Shown: positions 1 to 7,942, numbered from the stretch's first letter. The stretch: DNA of 15,318 nucleotides from QHWT01 sp963755695 (GCA_963755695.1 CAVWLB010000012.1:1-15318); one strand, 5' to 3'. Translations and numbers: made by a program. The notes: generated by a model from the letters alone, not told the origin.

Positions 1-295
1 ACTCGCGAAAATCCGGCTCACCACTTCCGTCCTCCAACACCGCCAAGAACTTGCGGGCGGTGGTAGCCACCACCGCAGATAGGAATCGAGCCCGCCGATC
101 CCAGCCACTCGCCGCATCGGACCGCAACGCACGTCGCACGGAGCGCCTCAAGAGGCGCTCAATCGCACGTCGTTGGCCCCGAAGCGATTCCGCGGACGCA
201 GCGCACAGGCCGCACCGAACAGCTCCTTGCGCTTTCGCCACGGCCGCGAACGGCATGAACGGAGGTCACGCATTGCCAGCCCAACGAACGTCACG
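1..295. other. left edge without a recognisable gene
   Basis: I recognise no gene here on either strand. Open frames run through it but their composition is arginine-rich and matches no family I know. The right part (about 170-295) may hold the N-terminal side of the following beta-propeller protein in disturbed frames, because propeller-like residues begin right after it. The only clear structure is a perfect inverted repeat at 141-160. Confidence 0.4.
141..160. repeat. perfect 9-bp inverted repeat with 2-base centre
   Basis: GAGCGCCTC, then AA, then GAGGCGCTC: both arms match exactly. There is no T-run on either side, so a standard terminator is unlikely. It could be a protein-binding dyad, a remnant of a mobile element end, or chance in GC-rich DNA. 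Confidence 0.4.
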
Positions 296-914
296 ACCGC
301 TGAATCGGAGCCCATGGGGACTCAGGTACGGCCTGGTAATACCGACGTGTATCTGGTCAGAGTGGATGGAGGGCACCTTCTTCGATTGACCGCCGAACCC
401 TCCCTCGACGGAGTCCAACCTGGTCGCGCGATGGAGGCTTGGATTTATTTCGCGTCAACACGGGCGGGCGCGATTCCAGATATTTGGCCAGTCTGCTCCC
501 AACGGAGGCGGATCCTTCCGAGTGACATGTGCCAGTGCCTTCGAGCCGCAGGAATCCCCGACGGCCCGCAGCATCTTTTATCTCGATCGTCATCCGAGGG
601 CGCACCGAGCGAGCGCAGGCTTATGCGCGTGGCTGTCGCCGGCGGACAATCGGAACTGGCGCTCGAACATGTGTGATTGTTTTTGTGGGCGGTCACGGAC
701 GCCGGGATCGTGTTCATCACCCGAGAGCCGGACTTCGATGCGATTGACGTGTACCGGTTCAGCGACCGGCGAGTTGCCCGCCTGGCTCGGCTCGGATTTC
801 GAGTATCGGGCAGCGATACGAACATGAGCGTCTCACGCGATGGGCGCTGGGCATTGGCCACGAAGATGGAGCGGTTCGATTCGGATTTGATGCTGCTCGA
901 CAACTTTCGAGTAA
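296..914 (+). CDS. PD40/TolB-like beta-propeller protein, C-terminal part, frameshifted
   Basis: This is the C-terminal part of a WD40-like (PD40) beta-propeller protein of the kind found behind winged-helix regulators or in TolB-like proteins; propellers of this type bind proteins or peptides. Repeat blades can be read as DVYLVRVDGG (near 340), WIYFASTRAGAIPDIW (near 440), SIFYLDRHP (near 570), LMRVAVAGG (near 620) and GIVFITREPDFDAIDVYRF (near 705). The end, SVSRDGRWALATKMERFDSD then LMLLDNFR, is typical of the family. The frame changes several times: one shift inside the blade at about 415-450, others near 510-600, and one near 675. The stop is probably TAA at 912-914, one base out of frame with the last block. 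The N-terminus is missing or unreadable, so any DNA-binding domain cannot be judged. Confidence 0.7.
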
Positions 915-1132
915 GGCCCCGCGACATCAAACCGCGAGTTAGAAGGTACGTGAGGCGCGAGCGAAGCGAAGCGCCCCCACACGAACGGAGCGAGCACGGC
1001 GCAGAGCCTTACCCCACGGCCGCGCCGTCTCGTGCTAGGATCACCCGCCCCTGGCCCCCCTCGATCCCGGTCGGTCGGAATCACACCTCTCGTTTCACCT
1101 TGCGGCCCTCGGGCTCGCTCAGGAGGACGACC
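915..1132. other. intergenic region with GCGAGCGAAGC-type low-complexity motif
   Basis: This spacer separates the propeller gene from the small secreted protein gene. At about 955-1005 it contains a run of related words (gcgagcgaagcgaagcgc, then cgaacggagcgagcac) resembling the short GCGAGCGAAGC intergenic repeats common in GC-rich bacteria. No promoter stands out. Confidence 0.3.
1121..1126 (+). promoter_or_regulatory. ribosome binding site AGGAGG
   Basis: A perfect AGGAGG lies 6 bases before the ATG at 1133. It fixes the start of the secreted protein and rules out the longer upstream reading in the same frame. Confidence 0.8.
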
Positions 1133-1593
1133 ATGAAGATCAAGACGATGGCCCTGTTGGTGGTCGCGTGTCTCGCCGGCGTGACGATATTCGCCGCCGA
1201 TCAGCAGATCGGCACCTGGAAACTGAACGAGGCGAAGTCGAAGTTGAACCCGGCCGGCACCAAGAATACCGCGGTCGGCTCCCAGGCGGTGGGAGACAAC
1301 GTCAAGGTCACCGTCGAAGGCACGACACCGGACGGCAAAGCGTTCAAGTCCACGTGGACAGGAAAATACGACGGCAAGGACTATCCCGTACCGGCGATCC
1401 CATGTCTGACGCGCGCTCGTCCACGAAAGTCGACGATCGCACGCTGACGTTTTCCGCGAAGAAGGACGGCAAGGTCACCGTCAGCGGAAAGATTGTCGTC
1501 GCCGCTGACGGCAAGAGTCGGACCGTGACTTCGTCCGCCACCGACGCCAAGGGTCAGAAAGTCAGCATGACCTCTGTATACGACAAGCAGTAG
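1133..1593 (+). CDS. small secreted protein of unknown function (about 153 aa), one frameshift
   Basis: This is a small exported protein of a lysine- and threonine-rich family I know from Acidobacteria, with no established function. It begins with a clear signal peptide (MKIKTMALLVVACLAG, then VTIFAADQ; cleavage likely after FAA). The mature part opens with IGTWKLNEAKSKLNP, followed by a repeat-like pattern: VKVTVEGTTPDGKAFKSTW and, later, KVTVSGKIVVAADGKSRTVT. It ends in SVYDKQ. Frame 2 changes to frame 1 at about 1388-1392 by loss of one base; restoring it gives DYPV-TGDP-MSDARS, as expected. The two parts together make a normal-length protein with no other stop. The start is supported by AGGAGG. 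The gene stands alone between a propeller gene and transposon remnants. Confidence 0.75.
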
Positions 1594-1619
1594 CCGAATC
1601 GAGCGAGATTACGGAGTGC

Positions 1620-1640
1620 CGGGCGATGCGTTACCGCCCG
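1620..1640 (+). terminator. possible hairpin terminator after the secreted protein gene
   Basis: CGGGCG (1620-1625) and CGCCCG (1635-1640) form a 6-bp stem with a 9-base loop, 27 bases after the stop codon. No T-tract follows, so this is only a candidate. Confidence 0.3.
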
Positions 1641-1745
1641 CCAGTCCGACATGTAGGGTGCGAAACATTGTCACGCTGCTCGGACGTATCGTGAATGACA
1701 CACCTGTGATCCGCAAGAAATTGCGACGAAATCTGAGCGAGCGAT

Positions 1746-2280
1746 TCATGCGGCCGAGTGCAGTCGGTACTGGTCATGCAGCCCGCCCAACACCGGCTTC
1801 GCGACCACTCGAAAGGCGGCCGCCAGACGGTGACCGTGTGTCAGTCGTGCCAGTTCACAGGTCTCCTGGTTCTGTGAACCGGGATGCCAGGTCCTAAGCT
1901 CGCATGCGGACGTCCGTGGTTGTAATGAGCTTCCCATTCCGTCAGGACGGATCGGAGATGCCGCTCATTCAGCAGGATCAGCCAATCCAGACACTCGCGT
2001 CGCATACTGCCGATCAACCGCTCGCAAAATGCATTCGCTTGAGCGTCGCCGGCGTGACCAGACACTTCGACCACTTGACGCGTGGCAACAGTTGGCTGGC
2101 CGCCGCCAGGAACCATCGGTCGGCCGGCCGAAACGTCGCTCGATGGACCTGACGGCGCAAGATCGCCAACTCATGGCGTCGCACGACGATCTCAAGCTCT
2201 TTCGAGTCCGCCGATCGGAACAGAAGCGAGACGAGCTGCAGGAGCCGTTGGAGGGCAACGGACACGACGGACAGGAGCAC
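1746..2280 (-). pseudogene. internally deleted rve-type transposase (MITE-like remnant)
   Basis: This is a remnant of an IS transposase with an integrase (rve) core, related to the intact one at 9986-11011. Reading the minus strand from a GTG at 2280, the N-terminal part is recognisable: SKELEIVVRRHELAILRRQV, then FRPADRWFLAAASQLLP and CLVTPATL (to about 2040). It then jumps, with a frame change, straight into the late part of the catalytic domain: QANAFCERLIGSMRRECLDW, then HYNHGRPHASLGPG. After a second frame change near 1880 comes the usual end, VVAKPVLGGLHDQYRLHSAA. The middle of the protein, roughly 150 residues with the first two catalytic aspartates, is absent. This is a real deletion, not a sequencing slip, and the product cannot be active. 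I found no convincing terminal inverted repeats. Confidence 0.75.
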
Positions 2281-2346
2281 GGCCTCTCCCCTACGGAAAG
2301 GCCGCTATTTTACACAAATCGAATTAACCCACCCCACACGCACCGG

Positions 2347-2555
2347 GCTGACGACCGCCGAACGCAGGAGCTCGCGCGGCTTCGCAAAGAGAATCGGGAG
2401 CTCCGGACTGACGCGACGTCCTCAAAGAAGCCGCGGCCCTCTTCGCGAAAGCGGGCATCACCTCCTCGATGGGTCGTTACGGTAATTGCTGCGAAAGCGC
2501 CTTGTTCGACGACATTGCGGGCAATACCGGAACCTCTCGCACTGAGGATCGCTGA
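2347..2555 (+). pseudogene. IS3-family OrfA/OrfB fusion remnant
   Basis: This is the residue of an IS3-family element on the plus strand. It holds the helical C-terminal part of OrfA: ELARLRKENRELRT, then, after a one-base shift near 2410, DVLKEAAALFAKAG. This runs directly into ITSSMGRYGNCCESA, which resembles the late OrfB segment usually written SMSRKGNCYDNA. Almost all of OrfB between these points, including the first two catalytic aspartates, is missing. After that segment the sequence is unlike OrfB and ends at TGA 2553-2555. The first codons (GLTTAER, from about 2347) also show a one-base loss. The remnant starts within 70 bases of the previous one and faces the opposite way. Confidence 0.65.
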
Positions 2556-2687
2556 ACGATACGTTTGAAATGACGAGCCCAGGCTGGATCTGGGCAGTAG
2601 CATCTGCGGTGACAGCTGTGGCGGAGGTTGCTGCCCCTGGCAGTTGCGTCTCTCCAAGCAGCAGTCGCAGCCTATGTTTGGCGACTA

Positions 2688-3198
2688 TCAGCCTGTGTTT
2701 CCCATCTGCGCCATCGCCTTCTTCATCGCCCTCTCACTGACGTCCTTGATATGGGTCATGACGGACCACTCATTGCCGAAAGGGTCCTCAATCGCGCGTT
2801 GCGATCGCCGTAGAACTGTTCCGTGGGCTCTTGCAGCGAGCGCGCGCCCGCGCTGAATGCCTCGTTGTAGGTCGCCTCGCAGTCTTTAACATAGATCGCC
2901 AGACTGACCTTCCTCTCGGGGAACTGGGGCGGCATCGGGCTTCCCATCATCAGAACCGCGTCGCCGAACCCGAGTTCACAGTGCGCGACCTTTCCGCCCG
3001 GCATGTCGAGGCGGAGCCGTTGATTGGCGCGAGCACCTTCTTGTACCACTCGATCGCCCGCGGGCAATCGTCGAGCACGGTTACCGACGACAACACGGGG
3101 TAGCCCTTTCAAGCCAGGGACCTTTTGGGCTTCCTCGCGACGCGTGTGGCCTTCCGACCCCTCGAAGTCCCCTTCAACTTCCTCTTGGTCTTGGCCAT
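2688..3198 (-). CDS. VOC-family (glyoxalase/PhnB-like) protein with basic N-terminal tail, frameshifted
   Basis: This belongs to the vicinal oxygen chelate superfamily, the PhnB/glyoxalase-like branch. Such proteins are small metal-binding enzymes or resistance proteins; the substrate cannot be told. Core blocks are VTVLDDCPRAIEWYKKVL, LRLDMPGGKVAHCELGFGDA, VLMMGSPMPPQFPERKVSLA, IYVKDCEATYNEAFSAGA and EDPFGNEWSVMTH. The C-terminus is KKAMAQMGNTG with TGA at 2688. The ATG at 3198 follows GGAGG at a short distance. The first 30 or so residues are very basic (MAKTKRKLKG...SRGRKATRVARKPKK), an unusual extension. Four one-base slips are seen: a lost A in an A-run and an extra G in a G-run near 3100, a lost G near 3030, and one lost base near 2790. 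Corrected length is about 170 residues. Confidence 0.75.
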
Positions 3199-3281
3199 CA
3201 TGTCCTCCAAGGCAGGAATACTACCGTGGCCCCGCGGGTTCAGCGAGCTGATTGACTGCGGAGCAGGCAGGTCAAGTGTGC

Positions 3282-3300
3282 TGATATCTCGTATGATATC
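3282..3300. promoter_or_regulatory. TGATATC direct repeats, operator-like
   Basis: TGATATC occurs at 3282-3288 and 3294-3300, spaced exactly 12 bases; each contains the palindrome GATATC. The pair lies about 85 bases upstream of the minus-strand VOC start in locally AT-richer DNA. On the minus strand TTGACG precedes it, so a promoter/operator for the VOC gene is possible. Confidence 0.3.
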
Positions 3301-3347
3301 GTCAATCGTGGGTTAACAAGGGCCCGCTTCAGCTCAGGCGGACAATA

Positions 3348-3374
3348 ATTGCAGCGGCCGCCGTCGGCTGCAAT
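3348..3374 (-). terminator. hairpin after the DUF4145-like gene
   Basis: ATTGCAGC (3348-3355) and GCTGCAAT (3367-3374) form a perfect 8-bp stem around an 11-base GC-rich loop. It begins 9 bases after the minus-strand stop at 3383 and is followed on that strand by TATTGTCC, a weak T-containing tail. Confidence 0.45.
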
Positions 3375-3382
3375 AGCCGAGG

Positions 3383-3851
3383 TCAGGCCGCCTGGGTGTA
3401 TATGTGCTCTACGATATGACGCGTTTGATCCAACACGTTCCAAGTGGACTGTTCGTCCATTGCCTGAGAACCATGGATCGCTTGGTTGGGCTTCCTGACG
3501 GAATGCGCCGCTCCGCCAAGAGGCTCCGTCAAGAACCCTGGGCGTATCGAAATGTTGATTAGGCTCGCAATCTTGCCTGACTTGCGGCCTCCTGGCCTCA
3601 CAGAGGCCATCTCGTACGTAGTTCATCTGCATCGACCTTCGATTCCAGTGCGACTTCCAAGCAGGCCCTGCAAATCGCCGCGCTCGAACGGTAAAGACCA
3701 AAGAACAGACACCGAGTCGCCTCGCCCAACATCTCGATGAGCATCGGTTCGGCGCGCCCGAGGACCGGCGGCGCTTCGAACAGAACGTGGCGCCAGCGAT
3801 CCGCCGCAAGAGCGAAATGAGTTCGAAGGCATAGTGAAATTCCGTGTTCAT
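3383..3851 (-). CDS. DUF4145-like helical protein, frameshifted
   Basis: After frame correction this reads as a small all-helical protein resembling DUF4145. Domains of that type occur alone or attached to restriction/helicase proteins, and their biochemical role is not established. Blocks on the minus strand are MNTEFHYAFELISLLR (start), DRWRHVLFEAPPVLGRAEPM, LIEMLGEATRCLFFGLYRSS, AAICRACLEVALESKVDADE, GKIASLIN, AAHSVRKPNQAIHGSQAMDE and WNVLDQTRHIVEHIYTQAA. The RSSAAICRACLEVALE helix and the later HSVRKPNQAIHG motif are the basis of the call. Frame changes lie near 3800 and 3615. The ATG at 3851 overlaps the stop of the upstream ORF in an ATGA, suggesting translational coupling. A hairpin follows the stop. 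The family call is moderate. Confidence 0.5.
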
Positions 3852-4236
3852 CCTTCCTGTACCGCTGTTTCGTGCCGCGTTACTGGCCGTTGCTGACAAT
3901 CTCTCGTGCTCTGGCTCAATGCCTCGCTCCCTAGCCTTGGCGATAGTCCCGCGACCACGATAGAGCGGCTTCTGCTTTCAGCGAAATCATCAGCGGAGTC
4001 CAGCTTCAGAGGCTTAGCGAACGCGGCCGCTTGCCCGAGCGTGAGAGACACGCCGTCACGTTTGCGTCGCGCTCTACCACGAACTGACCGAAGTTCAGTT
4101 GCTCCACCACCCACGTAAGCATGTCGCTTAGCGAGTCGGCAGGTACCTCGCCGCAGGATCGTTGTCGAAAGATCACGGTAAACCGTCGTGATTCTCTATG
4201 GGCATTGAAACACTCTGATTCGTGATGAAAGGCCAA
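3848..4236 (-). CDS. unrecognised ORF upstream of and overlapping the DUF4145-like gene
   Basis: I do not recognise this protein. Two minus-strand blocks in different frames look continuous: IFRQRSCGEVPADSLSDMLT then WVVEQLNFGQFVVERDA (about 4180-4065), and GVSLTLGQAAAFAKPLKLDS then ADDFAESRSRSIVVAG (about 4055-3940). One slip near 4060 would join them. The second block ends in TGA 3848-3850, inside the ATGA that starts the DUF4145-like gene. The start is uncertain: TTG at 4236, or ATG at 4205 if a further slip lies near 4175. The last 30 residues (QSTRDCQQRPVTRHETAVQE) are low in structure. Coupling to the next gene and continuous frame are the only support. Confidence 0.3.
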
Positions 4237-4428
4237 CTAACCTTAGTGGTAGGCCGACTGGCATATCTCGGCCGACTCCGCAAGGCACGCAGCATAACGC
4301 CAAAACGGCCTCGCAGGAAATGTCGGCCAAGTTCCACGTCGCAGGGCACTTGTTCAACTTGATCTCCTCCGACGATGGCGGATTAGACCGATCTGCATCA
4401 CACCTCCCGCGGCGCGTATTGCGGCTAG

Positions 4429-4447
4429 TCTTAGTCTTAGGCTAAGA
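4429..4447. repeat. TCTTAG repeat and palindrome TCTTAG-G-CTAAGA
   Basis: TCTTAG occurs twice head to tail (4429-4434, 4435-4440), and the second copy forms a 13-base palindrome with CTAAGA at 4442-4447. It is AT-rich against its surroundings and lies about 165 bases before the nitrilase-like gene. An operator or an old transposon edge are both possible. Confidence 0.35.
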
Positions 4448-4600
4448 AGCTATCTCATAAATGGCTGCCTCAATCCGACAGCCTGCGGCGCCCCGACAGG
4501 TCAACACTGCGCGGCCAGTGAGAAGTAATCTCGAAGGTCGCGGTTTCGCCGCGCACCGTCGCGCGTGTCAACCGCCGCGCAGTCTTCAAGGAATCGGAAG

Positions 4601-4606
4601 AGGAGG
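4601..4606 (+). promoter_or_regulatory. ribosome binding site AGGAGG deciding an ATC start
   Basis: AGGAGG ends 5 bases before ATC at 4612. That spacing makes ATC the start position of the nitrilase-like gene; no ATG, GTG or TTG lies at a usable distance. Confidence 0.6.
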
Positions 4607-4611
4607 ACCCC

Positions 4612-5559
4612 ATCAGCACCGTCCGTATCGCCCTCGCGAACATCCGCGTACCCACGACGCCGGACGACTCCGTGCGCCTCGCGACATCCGCGGTTGCTGA
4701 CGCGGGGCGTCGAGGCGCGGCTGTGATCTGCTTCCCGGAGTGCTTCGTCCCCGGCTACCGGTGGCCGGGCCAGAAGCACCGCCGCCCGATCCCGCGTTCC
4801 TCGAGCGCGCGTGGGCCGCAGTGGCGGATGCCGCAAGACGTGCCCGCATCGCCGTGATTCTGGGCACCGAGCGGGTCACCGACCGCGGCTTGCAGATCAC
4901 CGCGTGTGTGATCAATCCGGACGGCACGATCGCAGGGTGGCAGGACAAGGGCCAGATCGACCCGTCGGAGGAAGGCCATCTATCCCGCGCTCGGGACCGA
5001 GCGTCGTGTGTTCACCGTCGGGCCGCTGACCTTCGGCGTGGTGATTTGCCACGAAGGCTGGCGCTATCCAGAAACCGTGCGGTGGGCTGTGCGTCGAGGT
5101 GCGCAGTTGGTGTTTCACCCACACGCGCACGTCGCCGAACCCGGGAGCTATCGGCCGGTGACGTTCGCCGATCCCGCCAACACCTTCCACGAGAAAGCGA
5201 TGCTCTGCCGCGCGGCGGAGAATACGTGCTACTTCGCGTCGGTGAACTGTGCCAGCGAGGGCTCAGGCACGACGTCGGCGGTCGTGCGCCCGGACGGTAC
5301 GCTGCAGTGCTATCAGCCGTACGGCCAGGAAGGCCTTCTCGTGGCGGATCTGGACCTCAGCACGGCCACAGGATTGCTCGCCTCACGGTGCCGTGATGTC
5401 ACCGATGTAGAGTTGTTCACAGTGGCAGGCCCGCTGGTATCGCAGTGGTGTGGAACGGTTTGTGCCTCTTCGCTATCAGGCGCCAAGTCTCGTGGAGGTG
5501 AAGCCTCGACCGGCTGGATCGCTCCTGCGCGACCATCGACAGCTAAGTCTTTGCGATGA
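4612..5559 (+). CDS. carbon-nitrogen hydrolase (nitrilase superfamily), frameshifted
   Basis: This is a carbon-nitrogen hydrolase that cleaves amide or nitrile C-N bonds with a Glu-Lys-Cys triad; the exact substrate is unknown. Predicted cytoplasmic, as no signal peptide is seen. Triad members are visible: Glu43 in VICFPECFVPGY (near 4735), Lys in WQDKGQIDPSEE (4947-4949) and the nucleophile Cys in GVVICHEGWRYPE (5047-5049). Later blocks FADPANTFHEKAMLCRAAEN and SEGSGTTSAVVRPDGTLQCY are typical of the core. Two frameshifts: near 4770 (frame 1 to 3) and near 4980 (frame 3 to 1, just after SEEGH). The start codon reads ATC after a strong AGGAGG; either a sequence error for ATG or a rare start. 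The tail after LLASRCR (about 5390) is longer than usual; a slip would expose TAG at 5408-5410, so the true end may be there. Confidence 0.85.
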
Positions 5560-5589
5560 TCGGGGCGCCGAGGATCGAAACAAAGGCCC

Positions 5590-7186
5590 ATGGCATTTCC
5601 GCCCGAGAACGAAGCGCTCCTGCTGACCCGCGAGGTCGGGCATGCGACGCCAGTCGGCGAACGCCCCACCGGCCTGCCCAGCGATCTGCTCAGCCAGTCC
5701 GCCGCGCGGCTGCGTGTCCTCGCCCTGCTCTACGCCTCCGTCTACTTCCTGCCGGGTTCTTCCCGCGGCTCCTGTTTCCCCAGCATCGGGCGCCTGTTCG
5801 AACTTCGTCATGTGGGGTCCGGGCGCGATCGCGATCGGCGTGGCGCTGGTCGTCGCTGCGGTGACCCGAAGCACCCGCCTTCCGCTCTCCGTCGTGCTGA
5901 CCATCGGACTGGGATTCGAAATGGCCAGCAGCTACGGCATCGCCGCGGCCGAGTTCCTCGACCCGACGGCGCTCGACATGAACGTCCGCTGGATGGGGCT
6001 GTCCTGGGTCGCGGTGTGGACGCTGCTGTTCACCGTCGTCGTGCCGACGTCGCCGCGGCGGGCGGTGGTGGCCGCGCTGGCGTCGGTCAGCTCGGTCCCG
6101 GTCGTGATCGGGCTCGCGATCGCCGCGGGCTACGACGTCGTTCAGGCCGGACCCGCCGGAATTCTTCTTCTGGCTCGTGTTCCCGTACCTGCTGGTCGTG
6201 GTGATGGCCTACGTCGGCGCGCGCGTCGTGTACGCGCTGGGCACGGAGGTCAGTCGCGCCCGCGAGCTGGGGAGCTACCGGCTGGTGGAACGACTGGGAC
6301 AGGGCGGCATGGGCGAGGTCTGGCGCGCCCGGCACCGCCTGCTGGCGCGGCCCGCCGCGATCAAGCTGATCCGGCCCTCGCTCACGGCCGACGGTCGCAT
6401 CGGCGTCTCCGAGGACGCGCGGCGCCGGTTCGAGCGCGAGGCGCAGGCCATCGCCAGCCTGCGCTCGCCGCACACCGTGAACCTCTTCGACTTCGGCATC
6501 GCCGACGACGGCGCGTTCTACTACGTGATGGAACTGCTCGACGGACTCGATGCCGATGACGCTCGTGCGCGCGCTCCGGGCCCGTCCCGGCGGAGCGGGC
6601 CATCCACCTGCTCCGCCAGGTGTGCCACTCGCTCTCGGAGGCCGAGTCGTGCGGTCTCGTGCACCGCGACATCAAGCCGGCGAACATCTTCCTGTGCCGG
6701 TACGGCGAGGAGTACGACTTCGTGAAGGTCCTGGATTTCGGCATCGTCAAGGCGCGCCCGCAGACCGCCGAGACCGGGCCCGCGCTCACGCGGGAGAGAC
6801 GCGTCCACGGCACGCCGGCGTTCATCGCGCCCGAGCAGGCGCTCGGCTGGACCGACGCTGGACGGCCGCGCCGACATCTATGCCACCGGCTGCGTGGCGT
6901 ACTGGCTGCTGACCGGGCAACTCGTGTTCACGGCCGAGACGCCGATGGCGCTGCTCCTGCACCACGCCCATACGCCGCCGACTCCGCCGTCGGCCCACGG
7001 ACGAACTGCCGATTCCCGCCGCGCTCGACCAGCTCGTGCTGTCGTGCCTGGCAAAGGATCCCGGCGGAGCGGCCGCAGACGGCCCGGGAGTTGTCGCGCC
7101 GGCTCGCCGCCATCAAGGGCGCGGGCGCCTGGACCGAGGAACGGGCGCGGGACTGGTGGACGAACCACCAGCCGACCGCGTCGTAG
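5590..7186 (+). CDS. membrane serine/threonine protein kinase (PknB-like), frameshifted
   Basis: This is a bacterial Hanks-type Ser/Thr kinase with an N-terminal membrane domain. After a hydrophilic start (MAFPPENEALLLTREVGH) come about six hydrophobic helices: LRVLALLYASVYFLPG, GAIAIGVALVVAAV, LPLSVVLTIGLGFEMASSYG, GLSWVAVWTLLFTVVVP, AVVAALASVSSVPVVIGLAI and FPYLLVVVMAYVGARVVYAL. The kinase follows: glycine loop LGQGGMGEVWRA, Lys in AAIKLI (6363-6365), Glu in RRFEREAQAIA, HRDIKPANIF (6662 on), LDFGIVK (Asp at 6734) and GTPAFIAPEQ. The end is GAWTEERARDWWTNHQPTAS, with no PASTA or other sensor domain. Eight or so one-base slips lie at about 5755, 5795, 6150, 6545, 6585, 6860, 7000 and 7060. 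All catalytic residues survive. The order, membrane part first and kinase last, is the reverse of classical PknB. Starts 30 bases after the hydrolase. Confidence 0.85.
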
Positions 7187-7566
7187 GCGACGTCGGCGGC
7201 GTGTGACGCCGCGCGGTCGGAGCCAACTTTTCCAATCGTCCCCCGTCAGATTGTCCAGGCACGCTCGTCCTGAGCGGCCGGGAGAATGGTGGGCGTCGGT
7301 CCTGATCACCAGTAGGACTGTATCGAGAGTGACCCGGCGCACCAGCGCACGCGTGAGCGCCGATGCAGCCACGCCGGGTCACCTCATCGGCCTGTTCATG
7401 TTCGCCATGGACTCAATCGGATTCGACAAGTGGAACCCAAATATTTTTGTCGGCGCTCGCAGTCTCACAGCATGTGGTGGCACCTCCCCGTCTTCCTCGC
7501 CCTCTAGGTGTGGTCGTCGGCATAGCGATGAGTCGAGACTCGCAGGCATAAGTGTTTGAATAACTC
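7187..7566. other. intergenic region between kinase and HGG-motif gene
   Basis: Apart from the hairpin just behind the kinase, I see nothing I can name. Plus-strand open frames continue through it but have no family resemblance. This is a convergent junction: kinase on plus and the HGG-motif gene on minus both end here, so no promoter is expected. Confidence 0.45.
7196..7212 (+). terminator. hairpin after the kinase gene
   Basis: GCGGCGT (7196-7202) and ACGCCGC (7206-7212) form a perfect 7-bp stem with a 3-base loop, 9 bases after the kinase stop. TTTT occurs only about 18 bases later, so termination without a close T-tract must be assumed. Confidence 0.4.
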
Positions 7567-7942
7567 TCAATCGGAGAACTGGTCCAAGACCAAATCGAGC
7601 ACCTGCGACAACCGGTGAACGCGGCGGGCCATCTGCCGTTCGGCCCGCCGCGCTTCACGCTCGAGGCGTGCTTTTCCCTCCTCGGGCGTCTCCCAGTGCG
7701 CCGTACGACGCGCTTCAATCGCGGCCTTCAAGGTACCGGCCATGCTTCCACCGCGCGCGCCTGGAGCGCCTGAGGCCCTCGGGCGTCCGCGGCCCGGTGC
7801 TCCGGCCGCCATGCATCCGGCATCGCTTCTTTCCCTTGATTGCCGGCGCCTGACACGGTTGTCCACGTCGCGTGCGAGCGCCGCAGCGCGGAGCCTTGAA
7901 GGTGTCGTTGACGGATTGCTGGTTGTTAAGGTTTGTTAACAT
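7567..7942 (-). CDS. HGG-motif protein (HGGxSTGPRTPEG), one frameshift
   Basis: This small basic protein carries the motif RCRMHGGRSTGPRTPEGL, known from a family of short proteins often found near mobile DNA and with no proven function. Minus strand: MLTNLNNQQSVND, then CGARTRRGQPCQAP...KKRCRMHGG. Three cysteines and the histidine (C-x9-C-x10-C-x2-H) suggest a zinc-binding knuckle. RRARWKHGRYL follows, and the C-terminal half is a charged helix (EGKARLEREARRAERQMARR, then VHRLSQVLDLVLDQFSD). An extra C near 7737 shifts the frame between the halves; corrected length is about 124 residues. The ATG at 7942 sits in AT-rich DNA with GTTAA repeats; no strong ribosome site is seen. Confidence 0.65.

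Larger units (their letters stand above)
4237..4611. other. gene-poor stretch before the nitrilase-like gene
   Basis: I see no protein I can support here. The stretch holds a CTTAG dyad at 4429-4447, followed by GCTATCTCATAAATGG, which faintly recalls the end of IS5-type elements but has no partner in the window. The last 100 bases are GC-rich leader to the next gene and could carry its promoter. Any short ORF here is likely chance. Confidence 0.4.

Noticed and set aside
1660..2320. Terminal inverted repeats for the deleted rve element
   Set aside because: TGTAAAATAGCGGCC at the right side (minus strand, near 2315) looks like an element end, but no matching left end could be found around 1670-1745.
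4233..4262. GGCC...GGCC imperfect hairpin as an integron attC site
   Set aside because: The conserved core sites (GTTRRRY and its partner) are absent and there is no integrase or cassette series.
4448..4470. GCTATCTCATAAATGG as an IS5-type terminal repeat
   Set aside because: No inverse partner and no transposase nearby.
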